Of a stretch of 53,154 bases of DNA, positions 34,823 to 43,126 are shown piece after piece. The stretch comes from Bordetella parapertussis. Lineage in GTDB: Bacteria > Pseudomonadota > Gammaproteobacteria > Burkholderiales > SG8-39. Location of the stretch: NCBI GenBank assembly GCA_945861875.1, contig CAMAWC010000018.1, forward strand, positions 1 through 53,154, read 5' to 3'. A program made the translations under genes and the position numbers. The notes beneath the pieces are model-generated. The model made no database searches. It saw only the letters and a program-made list of their open reading frames with translations, and was not told the origin of the DNA. Numbering within the stretch: position 1 is the stretch's first letter; the number at the start of each line of letters is the position of its first letter.

Positions 34823-34840
34823 GGGACAGACCAGGTTTGC
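34823..34840 (+). repeat. GGGACAGACC motif, copy 2
   Basis: GGGACAGACCAGGTTTGC, four bases after the CarH-like gene and in the same orientation as copy 1 at 33336. The two copies bracket the PAS fragment and the regulator. Confidence 0.5.
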
Positions 34841-34957
34841 CCTCCCTCGTTAGGGTACTGCGCCGGCGAGTTCCCAAAGCCGAAGCCCTGCCAAAGATGA
34901 ACTGGTAAGGCGTGCTGGGTAAGGGCGCTCGGGGTGGCTAGCCCCGGCTGCCTCGTT

Positions 34958-35674
34958 TTATCGATACTGCTGGCTGCGATTTACAATCCACTGCGCCAGT
35001 ACGGCGGCCATGTCGCGCGTTGCACTGCTTAGCGCCATGCCGCCATTGGCCGAATACTCGGTCAAGATTTTGCATTCGGGATCCGGCATGTCGTCGCTGC
35101 GCTTATCGACGCCACGAAAAAAGTGGCTCGTCTCAAGCAGCCCGTTGCGGCCGCTGATCCTGACAATGCCCGCGCTCACCAGGCAGTACGACTCCGTCTC
35201 AGACTGCACGCTGGGACGCCATTGCTCCGAGCGCAGTCCGTGATAGGTAATGACCACGCTAAAACGCCAGACATCGCCCGCCACCGGCGTCGTGGCGAGC
35301 ATGCGCTCGCGCACTTGCTCCGCCAGGTCGGTGGTAAGACGGCTTGCGGCAAGCTCGGAGAGCACTGCTTGAGCGGGAGCTTCGAAGTCCACGCTCCCCG
35401 GAGGGCCGATCATGGCGGCCGTGACCGCGTCCGAGTTTGCCATCGGTGTCAGCATCGCCTGCGGCAGCAGAAAGAGTCCGACCGCCTCGGGCGGGAGCAT
35501 CGAGTCACCGAAGCTCGACCTGACTTCGCTGGCACGCATCATCCGAACCTCGACATCGACGCGTGCCGTGCCCCCAGCCGCAGGGGAATCCGCCGGCAGG
35601 GTTTGTGCGTGTAGGGCAGGTATGGACGCGCGGCCAAGTAGCAGTAAAAGGAATAATGCGCGGGGGCGGAGCAT
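34958..35674 (-). CDS. Exported protein of unknown function
   Basis: A 238-residue protein with a clear signal peptide (MLRPRALFLLLLLGRAS, cleavage likely after ALHAQ). ATG 35674 is chosen because it places that signal at the N-terminus; the frame is open for 40 codons further upstream. I do not recognise the family. The mature part has few charged clusters and two cysteines (YCLVSAG, PECKIL) that could form a disulfide in the periplasm. It is convergent with the CarH-like gene. Confidence 0.6.
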   Translation of the reverse strand: MLRPRALFLLLLLGRASIPALHAQTLPADSPAAGGTARVDVEVRMMRASEVRSSFGDSMLPPEAVGLFLLPQAMLTPMANSDAVTAAMIGPPGSVDFEAPAQAVLSELAASRLTTDLAEQVRERMLATTPVAGDVWRFSVVITYHGLRSEQWRPSVQSETESYCLVSAGIVRISGRNGLLETSHFFRGVDKRSDDMPDPECKILTEYSANGGMALSSATRDMAAVLAQWIVNRSQQYR

Positions 35675-35988
35675 GGATTTAGCGGCACACAGGGATCGAC
35701 AAATGATAACAGAGTCGTGCCCCAAGTCGGGTCTCAGGTAGCGTGCGAAACGGCGCGCAAAGAGGGCTGCTCGGCAGCGCATTGTAGAGGTCACTGCGAG
35801 GGTAAAACTTACACCACCCCATGTACCCCACGCGAATCAGGCTGAGGGGGCTCAAGCGCAAAGCCCAAACCGGCGGATGACGAATTGACCGCGTTCCCGC
35901 CTTTTTCGCCCGTGACAGCAAGTGCCATTCCATGCCGGCGCGGCGGCATCGGCTTAGCCCGCCCCGGGGCGACCGGATGCCGGCCGCT
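35675..35988. other. Gap without a recognised gene
   Basis: About 310 bases between two minus-strand genes for exported proteins. Short open frames occur but none has family features, and no repeat of the families described elsewhere is visible. It probably contains the promoter of the downstream unknown exported protein. Confidence 0.4.
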
Positions 35989-36723
35989 TTATTCCAGATC
36001 TTTGTTTACGCTATAGGCGGTGCCACCCCAACCGGCCTGCAGTGCAAAGCCCGATTCGGCAATCTGGTAAATATCAATGTTCGTATTGAACGAGCGTACC
36101 ATTGCCTGGCTGCCCATGGTTACCGACACACCGACATCGCCGCCCACGCCGCCGCTCAGGACGAACTTGTCCATCGAGGTTTTTTCCTTGAACACAAAAA
36201 CCTGAAACACGCGCTGTTTGCCCGCACCCGGCCCCGTTCCGACGCGCTTGCTCGACATGTAGGTGACCTTCTTGCTGGCGTTATCGACCAACACGCCTTT
36301 GCCCGATTGCCCGACAAACAAAATGATATAGACCGCGGTGACATCAAGAACTGCATAGCCGGCAGCCGCTTCCACCGACTTTTGCGCGTCCGGTTGTGCT
36401 TTGTAGAGCATGGCAAGACCGTTGTCCCTGATGGCAAGCCGCTCTGCGCGCTCGGCGTCCCGCTCCTTCACGGACAGTTTGGATGTCGAGCCTGCGTTCG
36501 CGGACGGGGTGGCCGCTGCATCCGGGGTGGCCGCTGTAGCCGGGGCAGCCGGGGCAGCCGCTGCATCCGGGGCAGCCGCTGCAGCCGTTGCAGCCGGGGC
36601 AGTCGCTGCAGCGCTTGGCGGCGCCGAGGTTGTGGACTGGGCAATGGCACCCGGCCCGTGCGGCACGGCCAGTGCCAGTAAAACTGCGATTGCCGGCGAT
36701 ACAAAGCGCATTGGACGGTTCAT
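35989..36723 (-). CDS. Exported protein, possibly SYLF/YSC84-like lipid-binding
   Basis: A 244-residue protein with a signal peptide ending near GAIAQ, an Ala/Pro/Thr-rich linker of about 50 residues, then a globular domain. The domain has AAAGYAVLDVTAVYIILFVGQSGKGVLVDN and KFVLSGGVGGDVGVSVTMGSQ, which resemble the glycine-rich lipid-binding SYLF (YSC84) domain found in many exported bacterial proteins, though I am not certain. The linker DNA (about 36500-36610) is a run of degenerate GCAGCCGCTGCATCCGGG-like units and may vary in length between strains. Confidence 0.6.
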   Translation of the reverse strand: MNRPMRFVSPAIAVLLALAVPHGPGAIAQSTTSAPPSAAATAPAATAAAAAPDAAAAPAAPATAATPDAAATPSANAGSTSKLSVKERDAERAERLAIRDNGLAMLYKAQPDAQKSVEAAAGYAVLDVTAVYIILFVGQSGKGVLVDNASKKVTYMSSKRVGTGPGAGKQRVFQVFVFKEKTSMDKFVLSGGVGGDVGVSVTMGSQAMVRSFNTNIDIYQIAESGFALQAGWGGTAYSVNKDLE

Positions 36724-36811
36724 GTTCCCACCTCTTTATTGTTGGTGACCGTCAGTGGCAAGGACGGAAAGTAATTACAGCGTTTGCCACCCTGCAAGGG
36801 CAAGCCGACGC

Positions 36812-37300
36812 TCAAGGAAGCAGCGGCACTTCGCGCGCGAGTTCGAATTTGACGATGGCGCGAATCTTGTTTTCGATCTGCAAGTAATGAACGAGTTTGC
36901 GGCCCGGCAGCACCTTGCCAAGTTTGAGTGCATAGGTGCGCTTGAGCTTGATCTCGGTTTCATCCAGCGCGATGTATTCGTGCATTAGTTTCAGTGCGCT
37001 CGCGTCGGTGACGGTGTTGGACCCGTACTGCTTGCGGTAATTGACAATCAGCAGTGCCAACCGGTGGTTTATCTTGTGCAGGTCATTTTGATAAGACTCA
37101 TACAAGGGCCAGAAGGCTTTGGCTTGCGCCTCGGTCAGATCCAGGTTCGCCGCGACCACCAGACTCTTGTCGCCACTCAGCTTGTCGCGCAGTATCTGCA
37201 TATTGTCCACGGGCTTGGCCGCAGCAGCCGGGGCTTGGGCAAAGGCGGGCAGCGCGCTCAGCGCGGCAATCAGTATCAGCATATTTCGGAGCGAGGTCAT
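36812..37300 (-). CDS. Small periplasmic helical protein (Spy/CpxP-like)
   Basis: A 162-residue exported protein with a signal peptide ending near PAFAQA. The mature part is almost all helical and carries the LTEAQAKAFWPLYESYQ segment. The LTxxQ motif in it resembles that of the Spy/CpxP periplasmic chaperone and metal-stress family. The conserved-looking C-terminus reads GRKLVHYLQIENKIRAIVKFELA. The long frame upstream of ATG 37300 has no support. The function is not established; a role in envelope stress is a guess from the motif. Confidence 0.65.
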   Translation of the reverse strand: MTSLRNMLILIAALSALPAFAQAPAAAAKPVDNMQILRDKLSGDKSLVVAANLDLTEAQAKAFWPLYESYQNDLHKINHRLALLIVNYRKQYGSNTVTDASALKLMHEYIALDETEIKLKRTYALKLGKVLPGRKLVHYLQIENKIRAIVKFELAREVPLLP

Positions 37301-37942
37301 GGCGTCTTTCTGCGGGTAGGTTCTCACAAGGCCCGTGATTATACACTGTAGCCTGATCAAAAAAATTCCTCGCTCAGACCGGAGCCAGGACCGGCACGGG
37401 TCTGCCTGGGTTTGCCAAAGACGAGTTCGAGGCCGCTCTTGAATGCGGCGTTCTGGCGCGCGAATTTCTGCTTGTGCGTGGTGCTGATTGCGCACATGAG
37501 AAGCTGGTGGCGTTTTCCGGCAAGCGGCGCGGGTTTTGCCTCTCGTGCGGCGCGGCGGCGCATGGCACAGAGCGTCGCCGCGTTCATCGGCGCGGCCGCT
37601 GGATCGTTTCCGGACAGGCTGATACTCAAGGCGAGACCGGCTCTGCAACAGGGCCGACGATCCCGCGCGGCCTGCACCCGCGCGAGTAGGGAGTGTTCAC
37701 CAAATACTGCGCGATTTACTGCCCCCCCGGCCTGGCGACTGAGCCGCGCACGAAGAAAAAGGTGGTTTGAATTTCCTCTACACAGGATGGAATAGCGGAG
37801 CGCAATATGGCCATTCGCTGTTGGTGGGAACTGCATGCAACGAGCCCGAGCAAAGCGTGTCGCCTGACGGGTTTAGCCAATCCCATAAGTAGTGTAAGCT
37901 CGAATTTCTTCGGCTGCTGCCGACAGGCACAGGGGCAAGGGC
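37301..37942. other. Gap with transposase remnant at the left border of the hyu cassette
   Basis: There is no intact gene. 37395-37680 is a decayed IS91-type transposase start, described separately. The rest, 37681-37942, shows only short frames that I cannot assign and should contain the promoter of the operon starting at 37943. Confidence 0.6.
37395..37680 (+). pseudogene. Remnant of IS91-type transposase, N-terminal zinc-binding domain
   Basis: Read from 37399, the frame gives GLPGFAKDEFEAALECGVLA and then HEKLVAFSGKRRGFCLSCG, the recognisable N-terminal zinc-binding region of IS91-family (Y2-type) transposases. Near 37550 the match moves to another frame, with RRMAQSVAAFI and then RLILKARPAL, showing a frameshift. 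Two of the usual zinc cysteines are changed (VRGADC, AFSG). The catalytic domain is absent. It marks old transposon activity just left of the ABC/hydantoinase operon. Confidence 0.7.
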
Positions 37943-39502
37943 ATGAAGAAATTCACTGGTGTTCGCAGTCTGTCAATGCCGTTCATTGATCGTCGTGGAT
38001 TTCTTTTGAGCAGCGCCGCAATCGGGGCCGCGCTGGCGGGCGGCGCGCGCATCGCGTATGCCGCGAGCGACACGATCGTCATGGGTCTGGTGAATTATCC
38101 GCCCAACCTCAATCCGCTGGAGAATAGCGGCTCTTCGCAGGGCGCGGTGAAGCTTGCGATCTATCGCTCGCTCCTGTCCTACGACGCCGACGGCAATCTG
38201 CAGCCGGAGCTGGCCGAGAGCTGGAAGCAGGAGAGTGCCACCACCCATGTGTTCCGGCTGCGTGACGCCAAGTTCCACAACGGCGCGCCGGTGACGGCCG
38301 AAGACGTGCAATTTACCATCGGTCTGGTCAAACATCCGAAATCCACGGCGTTCCTGCGCGCGGATTTCGAGATTATCGACAGGGTCGAGGTCATCGATCC
38401 GAAGACGGTTCGCATCGTGTTGAAGGCGCCGAGCGCGCCGTTCCCGCATCTGATGGCGAGCTATCACGCGCCGGTCTTGTCCAAGGTGGCCGGTGAGCCC
38501 GATCCGGCCAAGCCGATTGGTGCGGGCCCCTACATGTTCAAGAGCAGCGAGCGCGGGGTCTCGATCGAGGTCGAGCGCTTTCCGGGTTATTACCGGCCCG
38601 GCAGGCCGAAGACGCCGAAGGTGAAATTCGTCGCCTATACCGACGAGAACCTGCGCGTGGCCGCGCTCGTGTCCGGCGACATCGATGTGACCGAAACGCT
38701 GCCCTGGCAGGCGATGGATTCGGTCGAGAAGAATCCGCGGCTGAAGATGGATTCGACCGTCGGCCCGTTCATGTTTCTGATGTTCAACACCAAGCAGGGG
38801 CCGTTCACGAATGTGAAACTGCGCCAAGCCGTGGCGTTTGCGTGCAAGCGCGACGATATCATCAAGGTCGCGCATTTCGGCCGCGGCGAGCCGCTCCATG
38901 GCCTGCCCTTCCCGGGCAAACAGTTCTCTCAATCGCGGGCGAACAACCAATACAGGTACGATCCCGACATGGCGAAGAAGCTCATGCGGGAGGCCGGGTT
39001 CCCGAACGGCTTCAAGGCCAAGCTCCTGTCCACCACGAGCCCGACTTTGCATCAGACGAGCGCGGAAGTGCTGCAGCAGAATCTTGCCGAGGTCGGCATC
39101 CAGGTCGAGCTGACCCTGACCGAATGGGCGACCCGCACCTCCCTCGGCATTCAGGGGCGATATGAGTTCGGCATCATGGGCTCGGTCGGCGCCTACAACG
39201 ATCCGGATTCGGTCACGACGTTCATCGGCAGCGGTACCAACGCGTATTCGCGCTCATTCGGCTTCTCAAGCCCCCACATCGATCGACTCTTGATCGCGGG
39301 ACGGACCGAGCTCGATCAAAAGAAGCGAATGGCAATCTATGACGAGCTGCAGAAGGCGGCGTTTGCAGAGATGCCGTTCGTCGGTCTTACCTGGCGCGCG
39401 CAGGCCTATGGCATGCAACGCTCGATCTCGGGTTTTCGCAATTTTCCCGGAGCGCTCACCTTCTACTCGCCGATTTCGCTCGAAGACACCGTCAAGGGAT
39501 GA
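37943..39502 (+). CDS. Oligopeptide/dipeptide-type ABC substrate-binding protein, Tat-exported
   Basis: A 519-residue binding protein of family 5 (DppA/OppA). The N-terminus has a twin-arginine signal (DRRGFLLSSAAIGAALAGG). Family features include NLNPLENSGSSQGAV, LAESWKQES, FRLRDAKFHNGAPVTAEDVQFT and GAGPYMFKSSERGV. It captures a peptide-like or amine-containing ligand in the periplasm for the permeases and ATPases encoded at 44911-48727. The start has AGGGGCAAGGG upstream; an internal ATG at 37976 would also keep the RR motif. It is the first gene of a seven-gene operon and overlaps the next gene by 4 bp. Confidence 0.92.
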   Translation: MKKFTGVRSLSMPFIDRRGFLLSSAAIGAALAGGARIAYAASDTIVMGLVNYPPNLNPLENSGSSQGAVKLAIYRSLLSYDADGNLQPELAESWKQESATTHVFRLRDAKFHNGAPVTAEDVQFTIGLVKHPKSTAFLRADFEIIDRVEVIDPKTVRIVLKAPSAPFPHLMASYHAPVLSKVAGEPDPAKPIGAGPYMFKSSERGVSIEVERFPGYYRPGRPKTPKVKFVAYTDENLRVAALVSGDIDVTETLPWQAMDSVEKNPRLKMDSTVGPFMFLMFNTKQGPFTNVKLRQAVAFACKRDDIIKVAHFGRGEPLHGLPFPGKQFSQSRANNQYRYDPDMAKKLMREAGFPNGFKAKLLSTTSPTLHQTSAEVLQQNLAEVGIQVELTLTEWATRTSLGIQGRYEFGIMGSVGAYNDPDSVTTFIGSGTNAYSRSFGFSSPHIDRLLIAGRTELDQKKRMAIYDELQKAAFAEMPFVGLTWRAQAYGMQRSISGFRNFPGALTFYSPISLEDTVKG

Positions 39503-40965
39503 ACGTCGCCACGCCGCCCAGCGCCATCGCGCTCGGCGGAACAACCGCACTCCCGTCGGTCGCACCCGTACAGCCATCATGGTGGCTGGCGGAAGCGCTG
39601 ACAGCGGAAGGAAGAGTCCCCGAATGTCCGCCCTTGCGCGGCGAAGTGACGGCGGACATCGCGATCGTCGGCGGCGGATACACGGGTTTATGGACCGCGT
39701 TGGCGTTGAAGGAACGCAAGCCCGATCTCGATATTGCCGTGATCGAAGCCGATATTTGCGGCGCCGGCGCGAGCGGGATGAATGGCGGCAAGGCGCACGG
39801 TTATTGGGCGTCGCTCGCCAGCATGGCGGCGTTGCTGGGCGACGAGCGCGCGTTTGCGGTGGCGAGGGCCGGGACGCGCGCGCAGGACGCGCTGCGTGCT
39901 TTTGCGCAAACCTGCGACCGCGATGTCTGGTGGCGCGAAGGTGGCAGCTTGCGCGTGTCTGCTGCGCCAGCGCAGGACAAGAAACTCGCGGGCTATGTCG
40001 CGGCGGCGCAGAAGTTTGGCGTTCCGGACGTGGCTGTCCCGATCTCGGCCCGGGAGGTGCAGCGGCACTGCGCTTCGCCGGTGTTTCGCGCTGGCGTGTA
40101 TTTTCCCAGCGCTGCGACCGTGCATCCGGGCCGGCTGGTGCGCGCATTGCGCGCCGCGGCGCTCGCGCGCGGGATCCGTATTTACGAGCGTACCCGGATG
40201 GAGGGTTACGATCCAGGCCCGACGATACGCATTCGTGTTGCCGGCGGACAGATCCTCGCGCGCGAGGTCGTGCTGGCGACCAACGCGGCGCTCGTCACGC
40301 AGCGCGGCGTGCGCGAGTACATGACGGTGTTCTCCAGCTACGCGCTGATGACCGAAGCCGCGCCGCAGCTGCTGGCGCAAGTCTGGCCCGCAGAGATGGC
40401 CATCTCGGACCTGCGCATGTTTGTGCATTATTTCCGAAAGACGCCGGATGGCCGCGTGCTGATGGGGTCCGGGTCCGGCCCGATTCTCTACGGTGACAAT
40501 CTGGATAACCCGTCGCTTACGCGCGACCATGCGAGCGCCGCGCGCGCCGAAGCCGGTTTGCGGCGGCTGCTTCCGGGGTTGGCGGGCGTGCCGGTCGCCA
40601 ATGCCTGGGGCGGCGCGATCGACATCGCGTCGGACCATCTGCCTTATTTCGGGACGCTGCCGGGTACGCGCGTTCATTTCGGCTGCGGCTATACAGGGCA
40701 TGGAGTCAACGCGACCTATATCGGAGGCCAGTGTCTGGCTTCGATCGCGCTCGGGCTGAAGGACGAGTGGTCGACACTGCCGCTTTGCACGCGCGAGCGG
40801 CCGCGACTGCCACCGGAACCATTTCGCTTTCTCGGCGGCAACGCGATCCGCTGGGGAATCATGAGCCGCGAAGCGGCGGAAGAGCAGGGCCGCGAAGGCT
40901 CGGCCGCGGCGCGCGCGCTCGCGGCTTTGCCGCGGGTTCTTGGGATGAAGGTCGGGACGCGCTGA
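39499..40965 (+). CDS. FAD-dependent amine oxidoreductase (DAO family)
   Basis: A 488-residue D-amino-acid-oxidase-fold flavoprotein. The FAD dinucleotide motif is IAIVGGGYTGLWTALALKER near residue 53, followed by EADICGAGASGMNGG. The C-terminal FAD/substrate region has GGAIDIASDHLPYFG and FGCGYTGHGVNATYIGG. The layout, with a WWLAEAL-type N-terminus and a PPLRGEVTADI lead, resembles gamma-glutamylputrescine or sarcosine oxidase relatives. It would oxidise a C-N bond of the imported compound or of a product of the HyuAB reaction, giving an imine and hydrogen peroxide. It overlaps the binding-protein gene as ATGA. Confidence 0.88.
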   Translation: MNVATPPSAIALGGTTALPSVAPVQPSWWLAEALTAEGRVPECPPLRGEVTADIAIVGGGYTGLWTALALKERKPDLDIAVIEADICGAGASGMNGGKAHGYWASLASMAALLGDERAFAVARAGTRAQDALRAFAQTCDRDVWWREGGSLRVSAAPAQDKKLAGYVAAAQKFGVPDVAVPISAREVQRHCASPVFRAGVYFPSAATVHPGRLVRALRAAALARGIRIYERTRMEGYDPGPTIRIRVAGGQILAREVVLATNAALVTQRGVREYMTVFSSYALMTEAAPQLLAQVWPAEMAISDLRMFVHYFRKTPDGRVLMGSGSGPILYGDNLDNPSLTRDHASAARAEAGLRRLLPGLAGVPVANAWGGAIDIASDHLPYFGTLPGTRVHFGCGYTGHGVNATYIGGQCLASIALGLKDEWSTLPLCTRERPRLPPEPFRFLGGNAIRWGIMSREAAEEQGREGSAAARALAALPRVLGMKVGTR

Positions 40966-41040
40966 CGGCGCGGAACAAGAATAAGAGCAATGATCCGGCT
41001 CGTCTGTCGGATCACAATCGGACCAAAGAGAGGATGATCG

Positions 41041-43110
41041 ATGTATCGGATTGGAGTTGATGTCGGCGGCACATTCACGGATTTCACGGTTTTTGGCGAG
41101 GCCGAGGCCAAGGTCTGGTTTTTCAAGGTGTCCTCGACACCGCATGATCCGTCCGAAGCGATTCAGACGGGCGTGCGCCAGATCATCGACACCCTGAAGC
41201 TCGACCCGAAGAACATCAGCCATCTCGGTCACGGCACTACGGTCGCGACCAATATGATCATCGAACGTCGCGGCGTCCCGACCGGTCTTCTCACGACCAA
41301 GGGCTTCCGCGACGCGCTTGAGGTCGCGCGGCAGGTACGCCCGCAGCTCTATGATTATTTTGTGCGCAAGCCCGATCCGCTGATTGAGCGCGCGAACCGG
41401 GTCGAAGTCGAGGAGCGGCTCAATTCGCATGGCGAGGTGGTCGATCCGCTCAACCGGGAACAGCTCGACGCGGCGGTCGGCAAGTTGCGCTCAAACGGCG
41501 TCAAGTCGATCGCGATCTGCTTCATGCATTCCTACGTGAATGCGTCGCATGAGGAGGCCGCCAAGGAAGCGGTGCAGCGGCTGATGCCGGAGGCTTTCAT
41601 CAGCGTGTCGTCGGAGGTCCTGCCGGAGTTTCGCGAATACGAGCGCATGTCGACCACGGTGCTGAACGCCTATGTCGGCCCGCGCATGCAGACCTATCTG
41701 GACCAATTTCTGAAGCGCATGCGCGACCTCGGCATATTGGCCGAGCCTTACACCATCCATTCCAATGGCGGTTTGCTCTCGGCGCGCACGGTCGCCGCCT
41801 TCCCGGTGCGAACCTGTCTCTCCGGACCGGCGGCGGGCGTCGTCGGCGCCGCCGTGGTCGGGGCAGCGGCCGGCGCGCGCGAGCTGGTCACCTTCGACGT
41901 CGGCGGCACCTCGACGGACGTCTCCCTCATCAAGGACGGGCAGCCGCTGTTCACCTCCAACCGCACCGTCGCCGATTATCCGGTGAAAAGTCCGATGATC
42001 GACATCCATGTGATCGGCGCCGGTGGCGGGAGCATCGGCTGGATCGATGATGCCGGTGCGCTCAAAGTCGGCCCCCGGAGCGCCGGGGCGGTACCGGGTC
42101 CCGCCGCCTATGACCGGGGCGGCACCGAGGCGACGCTGACGGACGCCAATATCGTGATGCGGCGGCTTAATCCGAAGGCCTTGTTGCGCGGGCAGATGCC
42201 GATCAGCTTCGCCAAGGCACATGCGGCGATCCAGGAGTGCATCGCCGGCCCGCTCGGGCTTACGGTCGAGGAGGCGGCGCACGGCATGGTGCGGGTCGCC
42301 AACGCCAATATGAGTCGGGCGATCCGTTCGGTCTCCACCGAGCGCGGCCATGACCTGTCCAAATTCGCGCTGTTCGCCTTCGGCGGCGCCGGCCCCTTGC
42401 ATGGGGCCGAAGTCGCACAGGAATGCGGCATCGGAACCATCATCGTGCCGCAGGAGCCCGGCACCATGTGCGCGCGCGGCGTGCTGCTCTCCCCGCTCAG
42501 TTTCGATTTCGTGCGCAGCAAGATCATGCTGGCGGGCGAAACCGAATGGCGCAAGGTGTGCCGCAGCTTCGAGGAGATCAGCGAACGCGGCAGCGCGTGG
42601 CTCGATGGCGAGCGCGTGCCGCAGGATCAGCGCTCGTTCCGGCTGTTTGTCGATGCACGCTATCTCGGCCAGAACCACGAGGTGGTCGTGCCGATGCAGA
42701 GCGTTGCGCCGGACAATCTCGAGACATTTCTGGCAAATTTCCGCGACGCCCATATCCAGGAATATGGCTATGCGATACCGGAGCGGCGGGTCGAGATCGT
42801 GAATTGCCGCCTGCAGGCGTTGGGCCAAGTGCCGCGCGCACCGCTTCAGGCCCCGGCCGGCGGCACGACCCTCGCAGGCGCTAAGATCGATCAGCGCGAC
42901 GTCTATTTCGGCAAGACGCATGGCTTCGTTCCCACGGCAGTATACGAGCGCGACGCACTGCCCCGCGACGTGGTCCTGGAAGGCCCGACGATCATCGAAG
43001 AGATGAGTTCGACAACGATAGTCCTGCCGGGCCAGACCGCCGAGATTGATTCGACCGGTAACATCATTGTGCGGTCCGGCAGGACCGCGCAGCCGCGCGT
43101 AGCGGCTTGA
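41041..43110 (+). CDS. hyuA: Hydantoinase/oxoprolinase subunit A
   Basis: A 689-residue HyuA-family protein with the actin-like ATPase fold. The N-terminus is YRIGVDVGGTFTDFTVF, then GHGTTVATNMIIERRG, FDVGGTSTDVSLI and VIGAGGGSIGWID. With HyuB it forms an ATP-dependent enzyme that opens cyclic amides (5-oxoproline, N-methylhydantoin); acetone carboxylase is a relative. AGAGAGGATG precedes the start. The 75-bp gap after the oxidoreductase gene is the largest in the operon. The substrate cannot be read from sequence. Confidence 0.9.
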   Translation: MYRIGVDVGGTFTDFTVFGEAEAKVWFFKVSSTPHDPSEAIQTGVRQIIDTLKLDPKNISHLGHGTTVATNMIIERRGVPTGLLTTKGFRDALEVARQVRPQLYDYFVRKPDPLIERANRVEVEERLNSHGEVVDPLNREQLDAAVGKLRSNGVKSIAICFMHSYVNASHEEAAKEAVQRLMPEAFISVSSEVLPEFREYERMSTTVLNAYVGPRMQTYLDQFLKRMRDLGILAEPYTIHSNGGLLSARTVAAFPVRTCLSGPAAGVVGAAVVGAAAGARELVTFDVGGTSTDVSLIKDGQPLFTSNRTVADYPVKSPMIDIHVIGAGGGSIGWIDDAGALKVGPRSAGAVPGPAAYDRGGTEATLTDANIVMRRLNPKALLRGQMPISFAKAHAAIQECIAGPLGLTVEEAAHGMVRVANANMSRAIRSVSTERGHDLSKFALFAFGGAGPLHGAEVAQECGIGTIIVPQEPGTMCARGVLLSPLSFDFVRSKIMLAGETEWRKVCRSFEEISERGSAWLDGERVPQDQRSFRLFVDARYLGQNHEVVVPMQSVAPDNLETFLANFRDAHIQEYGYAIPERRVEIVNCRLQALGQVPRAPLQAPAGGTTLAGAKIDQRDVYFGKTHGFVPTAVYERDALPRDVVLEGPTIIEEMSSTTIVLPGQTAEIDSTGNIIVRSGRTAQPRVAA

Positions 43111-43126
43111 CAATGCGGAGAGCCAA

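Noticed and set aside
35679-35933. 84-codon minus-strand frame in the 35.7-36.0 kb gap
   Set aside because: No family features, no ribosome-binding site and unusual composition; not enough to call a gene.
36812-37648. Longer version of the Spy-like protein starting at 37648
   Set aside because: It would bury the signal peptide and run through the transposase remnant; ATG 37300 gives a proper exported protein.
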